64,000 nt of DNA from Polaribacter pacificus (GCF_038024035.1 NZ_CP150664.1:248001-312000); one strand, 5' to 3'. Positions 34,544 through 43,306 are shown, numbered from the stretch's first letter. Notes: generated by a model not told the origin, from the sequence alone. Program-made: numbers and translations.

Positions 34544-36406
34544 TTATTCTTTCCAATTCTCAATCAAGCTTCTAGTTTTGTTGTTTGGTTCGAACTCTTC
34601 GTCAATCGCTCCAATATCAATAACCACAGGTACTTGGGCTGAAAGTCCTGCTAAAATACATGTGCCAGTAGGTAGTATTGGTAAATACTCAAAAGATAGT
34701 TTGTCAAGATATGAGATGGTTTTTTCTACAGCAATAATATCATTGTTGTTTATTAATCTATGCAGGAAATAATTGTGTAATTGTGATATTATAGTTGAAG
34801 ATATGTCTGAAGGTCTTTGACTAGCCAATGTTAGAAAAACACCAAATTTTCGACCTTCTTTTATTATTTCTTCAAAAGTTTCAAGTCTATAATCTTTCCA
34901 TTGTTCGCTCTCTCTGTTGGAATCCCTAGAAAGAATATTGTGCGCTTCGTCAATAATTATATTTAAATGAGAGGTCTCGTCATTTTTAGTCTTCTGTTTT
35001 TCATAAAGTTGTTTGCATAGTAACAATGGTAAAATCTTACGCATGTGAATATTGACTTCCTTGAGAGATACTATTGTAAAGTTTTTAGAAGTTGATACAT
35101 CTTCTTTCGCTTCGATGACCTTTCTAATGTCACTAAAGTTTTTTCCCAATCGTTTTATTAAAGGTGCCAAATGCTCGATGTTAGCAAACCCCTTAATAAT
35201 TTCATCATAGTATTGAAATATGATTTGAAGTTTAAGAACATCTAAATCATTAATTTCTATATCTGGCAATTCTAATTCTTCAAAGTGTTCTAAAATTTTG
35301 GTTTTCATATTGTTATCCCAATACCATTCACCTTTTGTGTCTATGTATACAAACTCTCTTTTATTATCTTTTGCATAGAATGTAATTCTTTCTCTAATAG
35401 CATCTCTAATGTTAAGTAAATTTGAATGGCCTAATGAATAATAAAGTTCAGATAAAAACTCTATTAATACTTTTTGACCTAATTCACCATCATTCTTTGC
35501 AATCCCAAGCCAAAAGGTGTTTTTAATTAGTTCTTTTAGACTATCATTCGTTTTAATTTTTTCAGCAAGTGATTTATTTCCAATTGCACGTCTTAAAAAT
35601 GGTGTTTGAGTTTTCTCTGTCGCTTCAAGTACGATTGCCCAAAATGAATGGTCATAAAGTGTTTCCTTTGAAATAGGATACTTTTGACCATCATTATTTT
35701 TTGTGGTCAACCTATAAATATTTTTATAATCTTTCGGGATTATAACATTTTCTGACTCGGTAACATATTCCCCATTAAAATCTAACAAAAAGAAATTTGA
35801 TTTCTGCTTGAATTTCTCATTGTTCTTGTAGATTTTAAAAAGCTCAAAATAGAGTTTTGCTAAAGTATATGACTTCCCACTTCCTGTATTTCCAAATATT
35901 CCTATGTGACTAGCAAATAAGCTATCAATACCAACCGTTATTTTTTGACCCTTTTCTAAGGTCAGAGTACCAATAACTAGTGGTTCATCAGTTTTTCTAA
36001 TAAAGTCATGAACTTGATTAAATTCTATTCTGTTTAATAGGTAACATTCACTATCCACTAATGGCATTTCCTTAATTCCTCGTTCAAATTCCTTCTTGTT
36101 GAAAAAACCTAGTAAACTGACACTTAGGGTTCTATTTATTTTCTCCTTATCGCTACTATATTCTTTTGAAGAAATAATTTTGTCTTCATACGTAAATTCT
36201 CCCTCAACTTTGCCAATAATTATTGTGAATCCTTTAATTATTTTGATGTAGCTGCCAACGGATACATTTTTAATTAAATCACCCTTATATATTAAATGGG
36301 AAGAATTCTTCGCTTTGTCTACAGAGACCTTAATAGTTCTACCATCAACGGAAGTTACTTTGCCAATCCTAAAGATTGAATCTTCGACTATACTTTCATT
36401 TGACAT
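34544..36406 (-). CDS. HerA-family ATPase of a SIR2-HerA defence system
   Basis: The 620-residue protein is a hexameric HerA/FtsK-type DNA translocase. It has an N-terminal HAS-barrel (about 10-75), then a DUF87 domain with Walker A GNTGSGKS (172-179) and FLLDFNGEY. The Walker B is LNIIIDEAHNILSR, and a C-terminal part reads LASQRPSDISSTIISQLHNYFLHRL. In the established SIR2-HerA anti-phage systems the HerA ring assembles with the SIR2 NADase and triggers NAD depletion or DNA cleavage on infection. The gene lies three bases after the SIR2 gene and is therefore operonic. Cellular HerA paired with NurA is the alternative, but no NurA is near. Confidence 0.9.
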   Translation of the reverse strand: MSNESIVEDSIFRIGKVTSVDGRTIKVSVDKAKNSSHLIYKGDLIKNVSVGSYIKIIKGFTIIIGKVEGEFTYEDKIISSKEYSSDKEKINRTLSVSLLGFFNKKEFERGIKEMPLVDSECYLLNRIEFNQVHDFIRKTDEPLVIGTLTLEKGQKITVGIDSLFASHIGIFGNTGSGKSYTLAKLYFELFKIYKNNEKFKQKSNFFLLDFNGEYVTESENVIIPKDYKNIYRLTTKNNDGQKYPISKETLYDHSFWAIVLEATEKTQTPFLRRAIGNKSLAEKIKTNDSLKELIKNTFWLGIAKNDGELGQKVLIEFLSELYYSLGHSNLLNIRDAIRERITFYAKDNKREFVYIDTKGEWYWDNNMKTKILEHFEELELPDIEINDLDVLKLQIIFQYYDEIIKGFANIEHLAPLIKRLGKNFSDIRKVIEAKEDVSTSKNFTIVSLKEVNIHMRKILPLLLCKQLYEKQKTKNDETSHLNIIIDEAHNILSRDSNRESEQWKDYRLETFEEIIKEGRKFGVFLTLASQRPSDISSTIISQLHNYFLHRLINNNDIIAVEKTISYLDKLSFEYLPILPTGTCILAGLSAQVPVVIDIGAIDEEFEPNNKTRSLIENWKE

Positions 36407-36409
36407 ATT

Positions 36410-37531
36410 TTAATCAATTTTGTCTAGGATTGCTTTCAGAAACTCATCATTGAAAGTTTTAAAATCGAACTTTTTAGTGGTATCCTCAATTTCTATGACT
36501 TCAATATTATTGTAACGAATTGCAGCACTTCCTTTTTTAAGGTTTGCTTCTATTTCAAGTTTTGCACTATTGTCGTATGCAAATACTTTAATTGTCAAAG
36601 TCGGATTTGAATTTGCAGCTCTTGTAACGATTTCTCTTATATGCTCATCTGCCATTGAAAATCCAAATACTATGAGAATAGTATTCTCTTTTTCCAATTC
36701 GTTCGAAAACAATCTTAAAAGCTCATAATATTGTAAGTTCAAAATTGTGTCTTGAAACTTTTCTTTTGTAGGGTTTACGACAGCGAATTTTTTATACTCC
36801 TCTAAGAATTCGGAATAGTTTGATGAAATAGTTTTGCTCTTAACTTCTGTTGTAAAATGAGAGTCGATAGTTGCTGATTTAGTAAAATCAATCAAATCTG
36901 ATTCAACAGCATTAAATTTAACTTGGACATCATCAATTGCTCGCAAACCTGAATAAACTATTTTATCTTTATCTGATTCCCAAGTCAGGGAACCATGAAC
37001 TTTTAATAAATTGAAAACGGGAATTTCTGAAGTGTTATCGTAATGAAGACTTTTTTTAAATAAAGAATTCTTAAAATTAGTTAGATTGAAAGTTGGCTTA
37101 AATCGTCCATAAAAACCATCGTTATATTCTAATTGATTGTTTTCTAATGCCTTTTCAAAAAATATATCAATGTTTGTCGTGAATAAATTTACTTGTTTGT
37201 TAAGGATGGTACTTTTTCTTTTTAGAACAATTGTGTTTAAGTAGACCAAGAAATTTTTATAGTTAACTAAAACCTCATCTCTACTAACATCAGGAATAGT
37301 TTCGTCAATAATCTGTGGGTTTTTGCTGATTACAGTTTTGAAGTACTTTCCTAAAATTGAAGCTCTAATAATCGTTTTTTCATTTGGTGTGAGAGTCGTA
37401 TTTTTATCAAGTTCAGTTAATAAAACTTCAATATTTCCGAGTGTAGAAAAGTAGGGAACAGAAAGACCTGAACCAACAAGGAAATTCAGATTACAGTCTT
37501 GGATTGTGTTTTTGTATTTTTCTATATCCAT
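36410..37531 (-). CDS. SIR2-family NADase of a SIR2-HerA defence system
   Basis: The 373-residue protein has the NAD-binding loop FLVGSGLSVP (18-26), LFTTNID (116-122) with the Asn-Ile-Asp signature, and the catalytic histidine in LLKVHGSLTW (His179). A later segment, LIVFGFSMADEHIREIV, is typical of defence SIR2 proteins. These enzymes hydrolyse NAD to stop phage growth by abortive infection. It is encoded directly before a HerA ATPase, matching the known two-gene SIR2-HerA system. A copy of the 150-bp element also found before the protease pair lies upstream. Confidence 0.9.
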   Translation of the reverse strand: MDIEKYKNTIQDCNLNFLVGSGLSVPYFSTLGNIEVLLTELDKNTTLTPNEKTIIRASILGKYFKTVISKNPQIIDETIPDVSRDEVLVNYKNFLVYLNTIVLKRKSTILNKQVNLFTTNIDIFFEKALENNQLEYNDGFYGRFKPTFNLTNFKNSLFKKSLHYDNTSEIPVFNLLKVHGSLTWESDKDKIVYSGLRAIDDVQVKFNAVESDLIDFTKSATIDSHFTTEVKSKTISSNYSEFLEEYKKFAVVNPTKEKFQDTILNLQYYELLRLFSNELEKENTILIVFGFSMADEHIREIVTRAANSNPTLTIKVFAYDNSAKLEIEANLKKGSAAIRYNNIEVIEIEDTTKKFDFKTFNDEFLKAILDKID

Positions 37532-37579
37532 TATTTACTTGGTTGTTTATTGTTCAATGTTGTCTTTTTTCGCATACAC

Positions 37580-37730
37580 GCCAACTCCTTACAACCCCAA
37601 TAAAATTCCTTTTATCAAAGCCTTTGTTCAGTTGCAAAAGCCAAGATACTAAAAACGAGCAATTTAAAAGTGCAGGAAAACCGTAAGTAAGCTAATATTT
37701 ATCAACAATTTTCAAGGTAGAGTAAGAGGA
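37580..37730 (-). repeat. 150-bp dispersed element, copy B
   Basis: This is homologous over its length to copy A (29551-29700) and of nearly the same size. It fills the space between the start of the SIR2 gene and the stop of the lipoprotein gene at 37743, beginning 12 bases after that stop in gene direction. Confidence 0.65.
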
Positions 37731-37742
37731 AACCTGCTAATT

Positions 37743-38156
37743 TTATTTAAAACTAGCCGTCTGATACATTAAATTTCGTCCAGAGAGCTTTACATCTACA
37801 GGGGTATCTCCTACAGTAATACGCTTGCTTTTTTTGCTGCCACTTAGTGCAATCCAAATGGTTTCTAGCTTCTTGGTGTCTGAGTTTAGTTGGTAAATTT
37901 TTTGGGCAGCTTTTTGTCCAAATTTTTCTTCATCAAAATCTTCTTGGCTAGTATTTGTAAAGATGACTTTAAGCAATTTTTGCTGCTGTATTTTTTTACT
38001 GCTAGTCCCAGGAAACTCATAACGTACCTGCTCAAATTGACCTGCTACTTTTAATTCTTCAAGAACTTTAGACAGTTGAGGGTCTTCTAGTGGTTTTTCT
38101 GTGCAAGAGGCAAGTAGGACTGTAAGCCCTAAGAGTAGTGTGTGTATTCGTTTCAT
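37743..38156 (-). CDS. Hypothetical lipoprotein
   Basis: The 137-residue protein has a lipoprotein signal peptide ending LLASC. The mature part is short and probably mixed alpha-beta (LEELKVAGQFEQVRYEFPG, LLKVIFTNTSQEDFDEEKFG, KLETIWIALSG). It looks like a small conserved flavobacterial lipoprotein, but no named domain is recognised. It sits between the MATE gene and the SIR2-HerA system in the same direction and probably belongs to the core genome. Confidence 0.65.
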   Translation of the reverse strand: MKRIHTLLLGLTVLLASCTEKPLEDPQLSKVLEELKVAGQFEQVRYEFPGTSSKKIQQQKLLKVIFTNTSQEDFDEEKFGQKAAQKIYQLNSDTKKLETIWIALSGSKKSKRITVGDTPVDVKLSGRNLMYQTASFK

Positions 38157-38211
38157 TTCTTTTTCTTTTTTGCAATTTTTAGCAATGTCTAGTTGCCCAT
38201 TATTTAAAAAA

Positions 38212-38300
38212 CTAAGATACTAAAATTGACGTATTTGCAACTACTTTTAAAAAAAAGTGTTCTAAAGGGTATCAACAGAGTTGTGGAAATAAAAAAGTAG
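38212..38300 (-). repeat. Dispersed element, copy C (partial)
   Basis: TACTAAAATTGACGTATTTG and, 52 bases further on, TATCAACAGAGTTGTGG followed by AAATAAAAAAG match the right part of copies A and B. The distance between the two blocks is 52 bases in A and C and 53 in B. It lies six bases from the stop of the MATE gene. Confidence 0.6.
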
Positions 38301-38306
38301 TGGGTG

Positions 38307-39644
38307 TTAATCGCGATTCTTCGCCAAATTGCGTCGTAGGTAAATTACGGTAATGGCTGTAGACAAGACATCGGCAATAGGGAAGGCCATCCAAACGCCA
38401 GTAACGCCGTAAAAACAAGGCAAGATAAAGACCAAAGGAATTAAAAAGAAGCCCTGTTTAAGCAGGGTTAAGAGTAGGGCAGGCAAGGCCTTGCCAATCG
38501 CCTGAAAATAGGCTGATCCTATTAGCTGTGCAGTAATCACGGGTGTGGCCAAAAAGGCAATGACAAGGGCATCAGGAGTAATTGCTAAAAGCTCAGTGTC
38601 TTTGGTAAAAATGGCTGCAATTTGGGTAGGAAACAGCATAATGCCAATAAAAATTACCGTGGCAATGACGGTTCCAAAGAGTACGGCCGTTTTAATGGTT
38701 TGGTATACGCGCTCTGTGTTATTGGCTCCATAATTATAGCCAGCAATAGGCAAAAATCCTTGGGTAACTCCCAATACAGGGAACAGTGAAAACATCATCA
38801 CCCGATTGATGATTCCGTAAACGGCAATAGAAACTTCGCCACCGTATTTAAATAGCGTAAAATTTAAGATGATAACCAAAATACTAATGGTTCCTTGTCT
38901 TACAATGGTCACACCACCCAAAGCAATAATTTCTTTAAGGATGCTCAACTTAATTTTAAAGTATTTGGGCATGATTTTTAGATCGGATCTTTTTGATAAG
39001 AAAAACCAGAGTACAAAAAGTCCACTTACTGCATAAGAGATGGTGGTTGCCAAACCTGCACCATACATGCCTAGATTTAAAAATTTGATAAAAACAACGT
39101 CTAAAATTATATTGGCAAAGGCAGGATAAATCATGGTCATCATGGCGTAATTGGGCTTGCCCACCGCTCTAATAACCGGATTGCCCATCATGGCAAAGGC
39201 CAAAAAAGGCACTCCCCAAATAATTACATAAAAATAGTCTGCTGCAGGAGTCATAATGTCTCCGTTTGCGCCAAACAATTGCAAAATAGGTTGCCCAAAA
39301 AACACACCGAGGATAACAAAGGTAACAGACAGCGCTACAGTTAGCGTAATCTGATTGCCAAATACCAAGAAGGCTTTTTCTGTTTTGTCGGCACCCAAAG
39401 CTCTTGAGATGATAGAGCTACCTCCAATTCCGATTCCCATTCCGATAGACGAAATTAAAAAGGCAATTGGCAGCACCACAGTAACGGCAGCAATGGCCAT
39501 TACTCCAATCCATTGACCCACAAAAATGGTGTCAACGATCATGTTTAAAGACATCACCAAAATTCCGATAGAAGCCGGGATGGCTTGCTTGAGTAATAGT
39601 TTACTAATCTTTTCGGTACCGAGTTCGTTGGCGATCTTGTTCAT
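38307..39644 (-). CDS. MATE family efflux transporter
   Basis: The 445-residue protein has twelve membrane helices in two similar halves. It begins LGTEKISKLLLKQAIPASIGILVMSLNMIVDTIFVGQWIG, the typical MATE first-helix region, and has GIGGSSIISRALGA and, in the second half, VLGVTQGFLPIAGYNYGANNTERV. Such proteins export drugs or metabolites with sodium or proton antiport. The substrate cannot be told. Length is normal. It is divergent from the thioesterase gene. Confidence 0.93.
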   Translation of the reverse strand: MNKIANELGTEKISKLLLKQAIPASIGILVMSLNMIVDTIFVGQWIGVMAIAAVTVVLPIAFLISSIGMGIGIGGSSIISRALGADKTEKAFLVFGNQITLTVALSVTFVILGVFFGQPILQLFGANGDIMTPAADYFYVIIWGVPFLAFAMMGNPVIRAVGKPNYAMMTMIYPAFANIILDVVFIKFLNLGMYGAGLATTISYAVSGLFVLWFFLSKRSDLKIMPKYFKIKLSILKEIIALGGVTIVRQGTISILVIILNFTLFKYGGEVSIAVYGIINRVMMFSLFPVLGVTQGFLPIAGYNYGANNTERVYQTIKTAVLFGTVIATVIFIGIMLFPTQIAAIFTKDTELLAITPDALVIAFLATPVITAQLIGSAYFQAIGKALPALLLTLLKQGFFLIPLVFILPCFYGVTGVWMAFPIADVLSTAITVIYLRRNLAKNRD

Positions 39645-39752
39645 GAAGTGCTTTTACTACCTACAAAGATGCATCCTTTCTTTGTGAAGTTTCTGAAAAA
39701 AATGTTAAAGATTTTTTAGGATTTAAAAAAGGTGTTTTTTTTAAGGTTTTTG

Positions 39753-39760
39753 TAATTTTG
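39753..39760 (+). promoter_or_regulatory. Putative -7 element (TAATTTTG) for the thioesterase gene
   Basis: This is a perfect TAnnTTTG 16 bases before the ATG at 39777. No TTG box was identified at the expected distance. Confidence 0.5.
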
Positions 39761-39776
39761 TAGCTTAAATGATTAT

Positions 39777-40175
39777 ATGGATACCCCCAAAAATATATTT
39801 ACTTACTCTCATATAGTAACTGCTGATGAAATTGATACGCTAAATCACGTCAACAACGTGGTCTATGTACAGTGGATTCAAGATATTTCTACCAAACACT
39901 GGAGCGATTTAACAAAAAACAATCCAGATCTTAATTTTGTTTGGGTGGTTACCCGACATGAAATTGATTATAAAGGTCAGGCCTTGTTAGGTGATCTGCT
40001 CACTTTTAAAACTTGGGTAGGAGCCACTACAGGAGTCACATCTGTACGTCATATAGAGATTTTAAAAGACGGTGTTTTGCTAGTAAAAGCAAAAACTGTT
40101 TGGTGCATGTTACACGCAGATACATTAAAGCCTGCCAGAATTACAGAAAAGATTTTAAAAGTACTACAAGCGTAG
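39777..40175 (+). CDS. Acyl-CoA thioesterase (4HBT hot-dog family)
   Basis: The 132-residue protein has the 4-hydroxybenzoyl-CoA thioesterase pattern: ADEIDTLNHVNNVVYVQWIQDI near the start, with the conserved Asp-x-x-x-His-x-Asn region. Next is VTRHEIDYKGQALLGDLLTFKTWVG, and then VKAKTVWCMLHADTLKPARI. This family hydrolyses acyl-CoA or acyl-ACP thioesters, and YbgC- and FatA-like members share the motif. The exact substrate is not evident. It comes 37 bases before the helicase gene, which has its own -7 element. Confidence 0.85.
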   Translation: MDTPKNIFTYSHIVTADEIDTLNHVNNVVYVQWIQDISTKHWSDLTKNNPDLNFVWVVTRHEIDYKGQALLGDLLTFKTWVGATTGVTSVRHIEILKDGVLLVKAKTVWCMLHADTLKPARITEKILKVLQA

Positions 40176-40184
40176 AAATATATG

Positions 40185-40192
40185 TACCTTTG
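40185..40192 (+). promoter_or_regulatory. Putative -7 element (TACCTTTG) for the DEAD-box helicase
   Basis: This is a perfect TAnnTTTG, 20 bases before the ATG at 40213. Confidence 0.5.
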
Positions 40193-40212
40193 TAGCCTTA
40201 AAAAGATACCCT

Positions 40213-41331
40213 ATGTCTACATTTAATCAGCTTGGAATAGCCAAAGATTTTATCAAAGCTCTTGATGAGTTAAAGATTAAGAACCCTACCGATATACAAG
40301 AAAAAGCACTTCCGGTTTTGCTTAAAGAACCTACAGATTTTGTTGGTTTGGCTCAAACAGGAACTGGTAAGACGGCTGCTTTTGGTTTGCCTATTTTACA
40401 TCATATCGACCCAAATTTAGGCAGTGTTCAGGCTTTAATCTTATCGCCAACAAGAGAGTTGGTTCAGCAAATAAAAAAACAGCTGTTTAAATTTACCAAA
40501 TACAAAGAAGAAAAGATTTTTGTAGAGGCGGTGTACGGTGGTGAAAAAATTGACAAGCAAATTGCCAATTTAAAAAGAACTACCCACGTTATTGTAGCTA
40601 CTCCTGGTCGTTTGATCGATCTTATGGAGCGCGGAGAGATCAACCTAAAAGAGGTAAAGACTGTGGTCTTAGATGAAGCAGATGAGATGCTAAGCATGGG
40701 TTTTAAACAAGATCTAAACAGAATTCTAAAATATACAGATGGTAAGAGCTCTACTTGGTTGTTTTCTGCAACCATGCCAGAGGAGATTCAGAAAATCATC
40801 AAAAAATACATGTCTCCAAGTGCTGTTCGAGTTTCTGTGAACCCAGAGAGCTTGGTCAATGAAAACATTACGCATCAATATTTAAAAACCACGATCAAAG
40901 AAAAGAAAGATTTGATTGTACAGTTTTTAGAAAAGAGACCTAATGATCGTGGGATCATTTTTTGTAGAACCAAAGCGGGGACTCAAAAATTAACCCAAGA
41001 ATTAATAGAAGAAGGTTTTTCTGTTGCTGCACTTGAGGGTGATATGCAACAAAAAGAACGTGATAAGGCCATGAGAGCTTTTAAAAACGGAAACATTCAA
41101 TGTTTAATATCTACTGATGTTTCTGCTAGAGGGATTGATGTTAACAACCTAGCTTTTGTATTACACCATCAATTACCAGAGCAATTAGAGTACTATACAC
41201 ACCGTAGTGGACGTACTGCTAGAGCTGGTAAAACAGGGTTCTCTTTGGTATTTATTTTGCCTTATGAGTTAGAGCATATTCACAAGATTCAAAAAGATTT
41301 AGGCATCAAGTTTACCGAGATTAGTTTTTAG
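40213..41331 (+). CDS. DEAD-box RNA helicase
   Basis: The 372-residue protein has all core motifs in order: Q motif (FIKALDELKIKNPTDIQEKALP), motif I AQTGTGKTAAFG, PTRELVQQ, TPGRLID, DEAD (VLDEADEMLSMGF), SAT, the second-domain IIFCRTKAG, STDVSARGIDV and HRSGRTARAGKTG. It lacks the long C-terminal RNA-binding extension of DeaD/CsdA, so it is a minimal RhlE-like helicase. Probable roles are ribosome assembly or mRNA turnover. It is followed after one base by the TRIC-like gene, so they are cotranscribed. Confidence 0.95.
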   Translation: MSTFNQLGIAKDFIKALDELKIKNPTDIQEKALPVLLKEPTDFVGLAQTGTGKTAAFGLPILHHIDPNLGSVQALILSPTRELVQQIKKQLFKFTKYKEEKIFVEAVYGGEKIDKQIANLKRTTHVIVATPGRLIDLMERGEINLKEVKTVVLDEADEMLSMGFKQDLNRILKYTDGKSSTWLFSATMPEEIQKIIKKYMSPSAVRVSVNPESLVNENITHQYLKTTIKEKKDLIVQFLEKRPNDRGIIFCRTKAGTQKLTQELIEEGFSVAALEGDMQQKERDKAMRAFKNGNIQCLISTDVSARGIDVNNLAFVLHHQLPEQLEYYTHRSGRTARAGKTGFSLVFILPYELEHIHKIQKDLGIKFTEISF

Positions 41332-41332
41332 C

Positions 41333-41953
41333 ATGAGCCTAATTTACGCCTTAGACATTATTGGAACTTTTGCCTTTGCCATTAGTGGTGCATTGGTGGC
41401 CTCTAAAAAGGAGTTTGATTTGTTTGGAGTAATCATCATTGCTTTTGCTACTGCAGTAGGAGGAGGGATGCTTCGCGATGTACTGATTAATGCGCATCCG
41501 ATTAACTGGATAGGTGATCTAAACTATATCTGGACCATTATGGCAGCCGTGGTGTTTACCTTTTTATTTAAAAGTAAAATTGCACCCTTAAGCAAAACCA
41601 TGTTTTTGTTTGATACCATCGGTATCGGAGTTTTTACCATGTTGGGTGTACAAAAGGGTTTGGCCTATGATTTGCATCCATTTATTGCCGTTGTTATGGG
41701 GATGGTATCTTCTGTAATGGGCGGTGTTACTCGTGATGTACTAACCAATGAGGTTCCCTTAATTTTTAAGAAAGAAATTTATGCTTCTGCTTGTTTGGCG
41801 GGTGGAGCTGTCTATTTGTTAACCTACTACTTACAGTTGTCAGAAACGATACAGTTTATCTCTACTATTTTTACAGTGATTAGCATTCGTATGCTGGCCG
41901 TAAAGTTTCACTTGCAGTTGCCAAAAATTAAGGACGATATTTTTGGGCGATAA
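41333..41953 (+). CDS. Trimeric intracellular cation channel (TRIC/UPF0126) family protein
   Basis: The 206-residue protein has seven membrane helices made of two repeats. The first holds DIIGTFAFAISGALVASKK and FATAVGGGMLRDVLI. The second holds FDTIGIGVFTMLGVQKGL and GMVSSVMGGVTRDVLTNEVPLIF. The paired GGGxxRD and GGVxRD motifs define the family, whose bacterial members conduct monovalent cations. Length is normal. It starts one base after the helicase gene. Confidence 0.92.
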   Translation: MSLIYALDIIGTFAFAISGALVASKKEFDLFGVIIIAFATAVGGGMLRDVLINAHPINWIGDLNYIWTIMAAVVFTFLFKSKIAPLSKTMFLFDTIGIGVFTMLGVQKGLAYDLHPFIAVVMGMVSSVMGGVTRDVLTNEVPLIFKKEIYASACLAGGAVYLLTYYLQLSETIQFISTIFTVISIRMLAVKFHLQLPKIKDDIFGR

Positions 41954-41988
41954 AAAAAAGCAACACCATTAGTGCTGCTTTTCTATTT
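41953..41988. terminator. Probable bidirectional terminator
   Basis: AAAAAAAGCAACAC and GTGCTGCTTTT pair around CATTA with one mismatch, between the convergent TRIC-like gene and the following minus-strand gene. Confidence 0.5.
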
Positions 41989-42004
41989 TTTATTTTCGTG
42001 TAGG

Positions 42005-42439
42005 CTAAGAAAGAACCCCTCTTTTACCAAGGTCTTTTGAATACCAAACAAGAAAGATTGCAATGACCAATATTAAGATTGGCATCACCATACCTCCTGG
42101 GCCGTAAACGTCCATAGCATTGCTCTGAAACAGGTTGTAGTACATTTGTACCAGTATGCCCAAAAGAGAAACTGTAAAGATGCTTGTGGCTAACTTTTTC
42201 TTCATCAATAAGACAATACATCCCAAGGCTCCTGCAAAGACACCAATAGCAAAAGCTGCTGTTGCCCAAGCGGGTATATCTCTATACAAAGCTTGTTCTG
42301 CTTCTGGCAAAATAGCCAAGGCTTCATCAGTAATATAGGCCTGTGCAATATAGGCCATAACGCCTATTAAGTTCCACACCAGGGCAATAACGCCGATTAC
42401 CCAAAATGCTGTAGTTGGTTTTTTTGTAGTAGAATTCAT
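42005..42439 (-). CDS. Conserved four-helix membrane protein
   Basis: The 144-residue protein has four hydrophobic helices (about 12-34, 56-78, 86-106, 115-133). The first reads AFWVIGVIALVWNLIGVMAYIAQAY and the loop after it is EALAILPEAEQALYRDIPAWATAAFAIG. This looks like a small conserved membrane family widespread in Bacteroidota and Proteobacteria, with no assigned function. It is a single gene, divergent from the cold-shock-domain gene. Confidence 0.7.
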   Translation of the reverse strand: MNSTTKKPTTAFWVIGVIALVWNLIGVMAYIAQAYITDEALAILPEAEQALYRDIPAWATAAFAIGVFAGALGCIVLLMKKKLATSIFTVSLLGILVQMYYNLFQSNAMDVYGPGGMVMPILILVIAIFLVWYSKDLGKRGVLS

Positions 42440-42541
42440 CTGATTTTTTTGTTGATTAGCAAAAACAAGTTATGAATTTAACTGGATATCAGCAAATTAA
42501 AATACTTTTTCAATAAATTATAACAATTAGAATAGAAAAAC

Positions 42542-42549
42542 TACCTTTG
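42542..42549 (+). promoter_or_regulatory. Putative -7 element (TACCTTTG) giving a long leader
   Basis: This is a perfect TAnnTTTG, 169 bases before the ATG of the cold-shock-domain gene. Transcription from here would give an untranslated leader of roughly 160 bases, as is common for cold-shock genes whose leaders change fold with temperature. Confidence 0.5.
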
Positions 42550-42718
42550 TAACCGATACAAGACACTTTATAAACTGTGTGTTATAAAGTTTTTAATCGA
42601 GTCATTGCTCAGCTAAATAAATTTAAGTACGTCAATTCTATTGTTCTGTTACCCAATTTTGTTTATTCCTAAACAATGACAATCTTAACTGAATTAAAAA
42701 TTAAAAAGTACTATAAAA

Positions 42719-43171
42719 ATGGCAGGCTCTCAAGAGACTTTTGGAAAAAAAGAAAGAGAAAAGAAGCGTTTACAAAAGCGTAAAGAAAAAGCACAAAAAA
42801 AAGAAGCTAGAAAAGCAAATTCTGGCGAAGGTAGTGGATTAGACAGCATGATTGCTTATGTTGATGAGTATGGTTTTGCAACTGATACGCCTCCGGATCC
42901 AAGCAACAGAGTAGAGATTGATGTAGAGAGTATAGAAATAGGAATTCCAAGAAGATCTGCAGAAGATGAAGTTGATCCTATTAGAAATGGTAAAGTTTCA
43001 TTCTTTGATTCTTCTAAAGGATTTGGATTTATCATAGATAATGACACCCAAGAAAAATACTTTACACACGTAAGTGGTTTGATTGATGAAATTGTTGAAA
43101 ATGACAAAGTTAGCTTTGAACTAGAAAAAGGAATGAGAGGAATGAACGCTGTAAAAGTGAAGAAAATTTAA
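42719..43171 (+). CDS. Cold-shock-domain RNA-binding protein with basic N-terminal extension
   Basis: The 150-residue protein has a very basic N-terminus (KKEREKKRLQKRKEKAQKKEARK). A middle part of about 50 residues follows, then a C-terminal cold-shock domain (about 88-150). RNP1 lies in GKVSFFDSSKGFGFI and RNP2 in YFTHVSGL. Flavobacteria commonly have this extended form as well as small CspA proteins. It should bind single-stranded RNA and act as a chaperone. It has a long 5' leader and ends in a strong terminator, so it is a single-gene transcript. Confidence 0.92.
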   Translation: MAGSQETFGKKEREKKRLQKRKEKAQKKEARKANSGEGSGLDSMIAYVDEYGFATDTPPDPSNRVEIDVESIEIGIPRRSAEDEVDPIRNGKVSFFDSSKGFGFIIDNDTQEKYFTHVSGLIDEIVENDKVSFELEKGMRGMNAVKVKKI

Positions 43172-43194
43172 CTCCTTTTTTTTATAAAGATAGT

Positions 43195-43228
43195 ATGCGA
43201 TTGAGTTCACTCAATCGCATTTTTTTTT
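43195..43228 (+). terminator. Terminator after the cold-shock-domain gene
   Basis: ATGCGATTGAG and CTCAATCGCAT form a perfect 11-bp stem with a TTCA loop, followed by eight Ts. Confidence 0.9.
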
Positions 43229-43250
43229 AAAACAACTTGCGGTTTATTCG

Positions 43251-43279
43251 TTGAAAACCCTAAAAACAACGTACTTTTG
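43251..43279 (+). promoter_or_regulatory. Promoter of the SF2 helicase gene
   Basis: TTG at 43251-43253 and TACTTTTG at 43272-43279 are 18 bases apart. The ATG lies 27 bases further on. Confidence 0.65.
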
Positions 43280-43306
43280 CAAAAACCCAAAACCATTTAA
43301 TACTCT

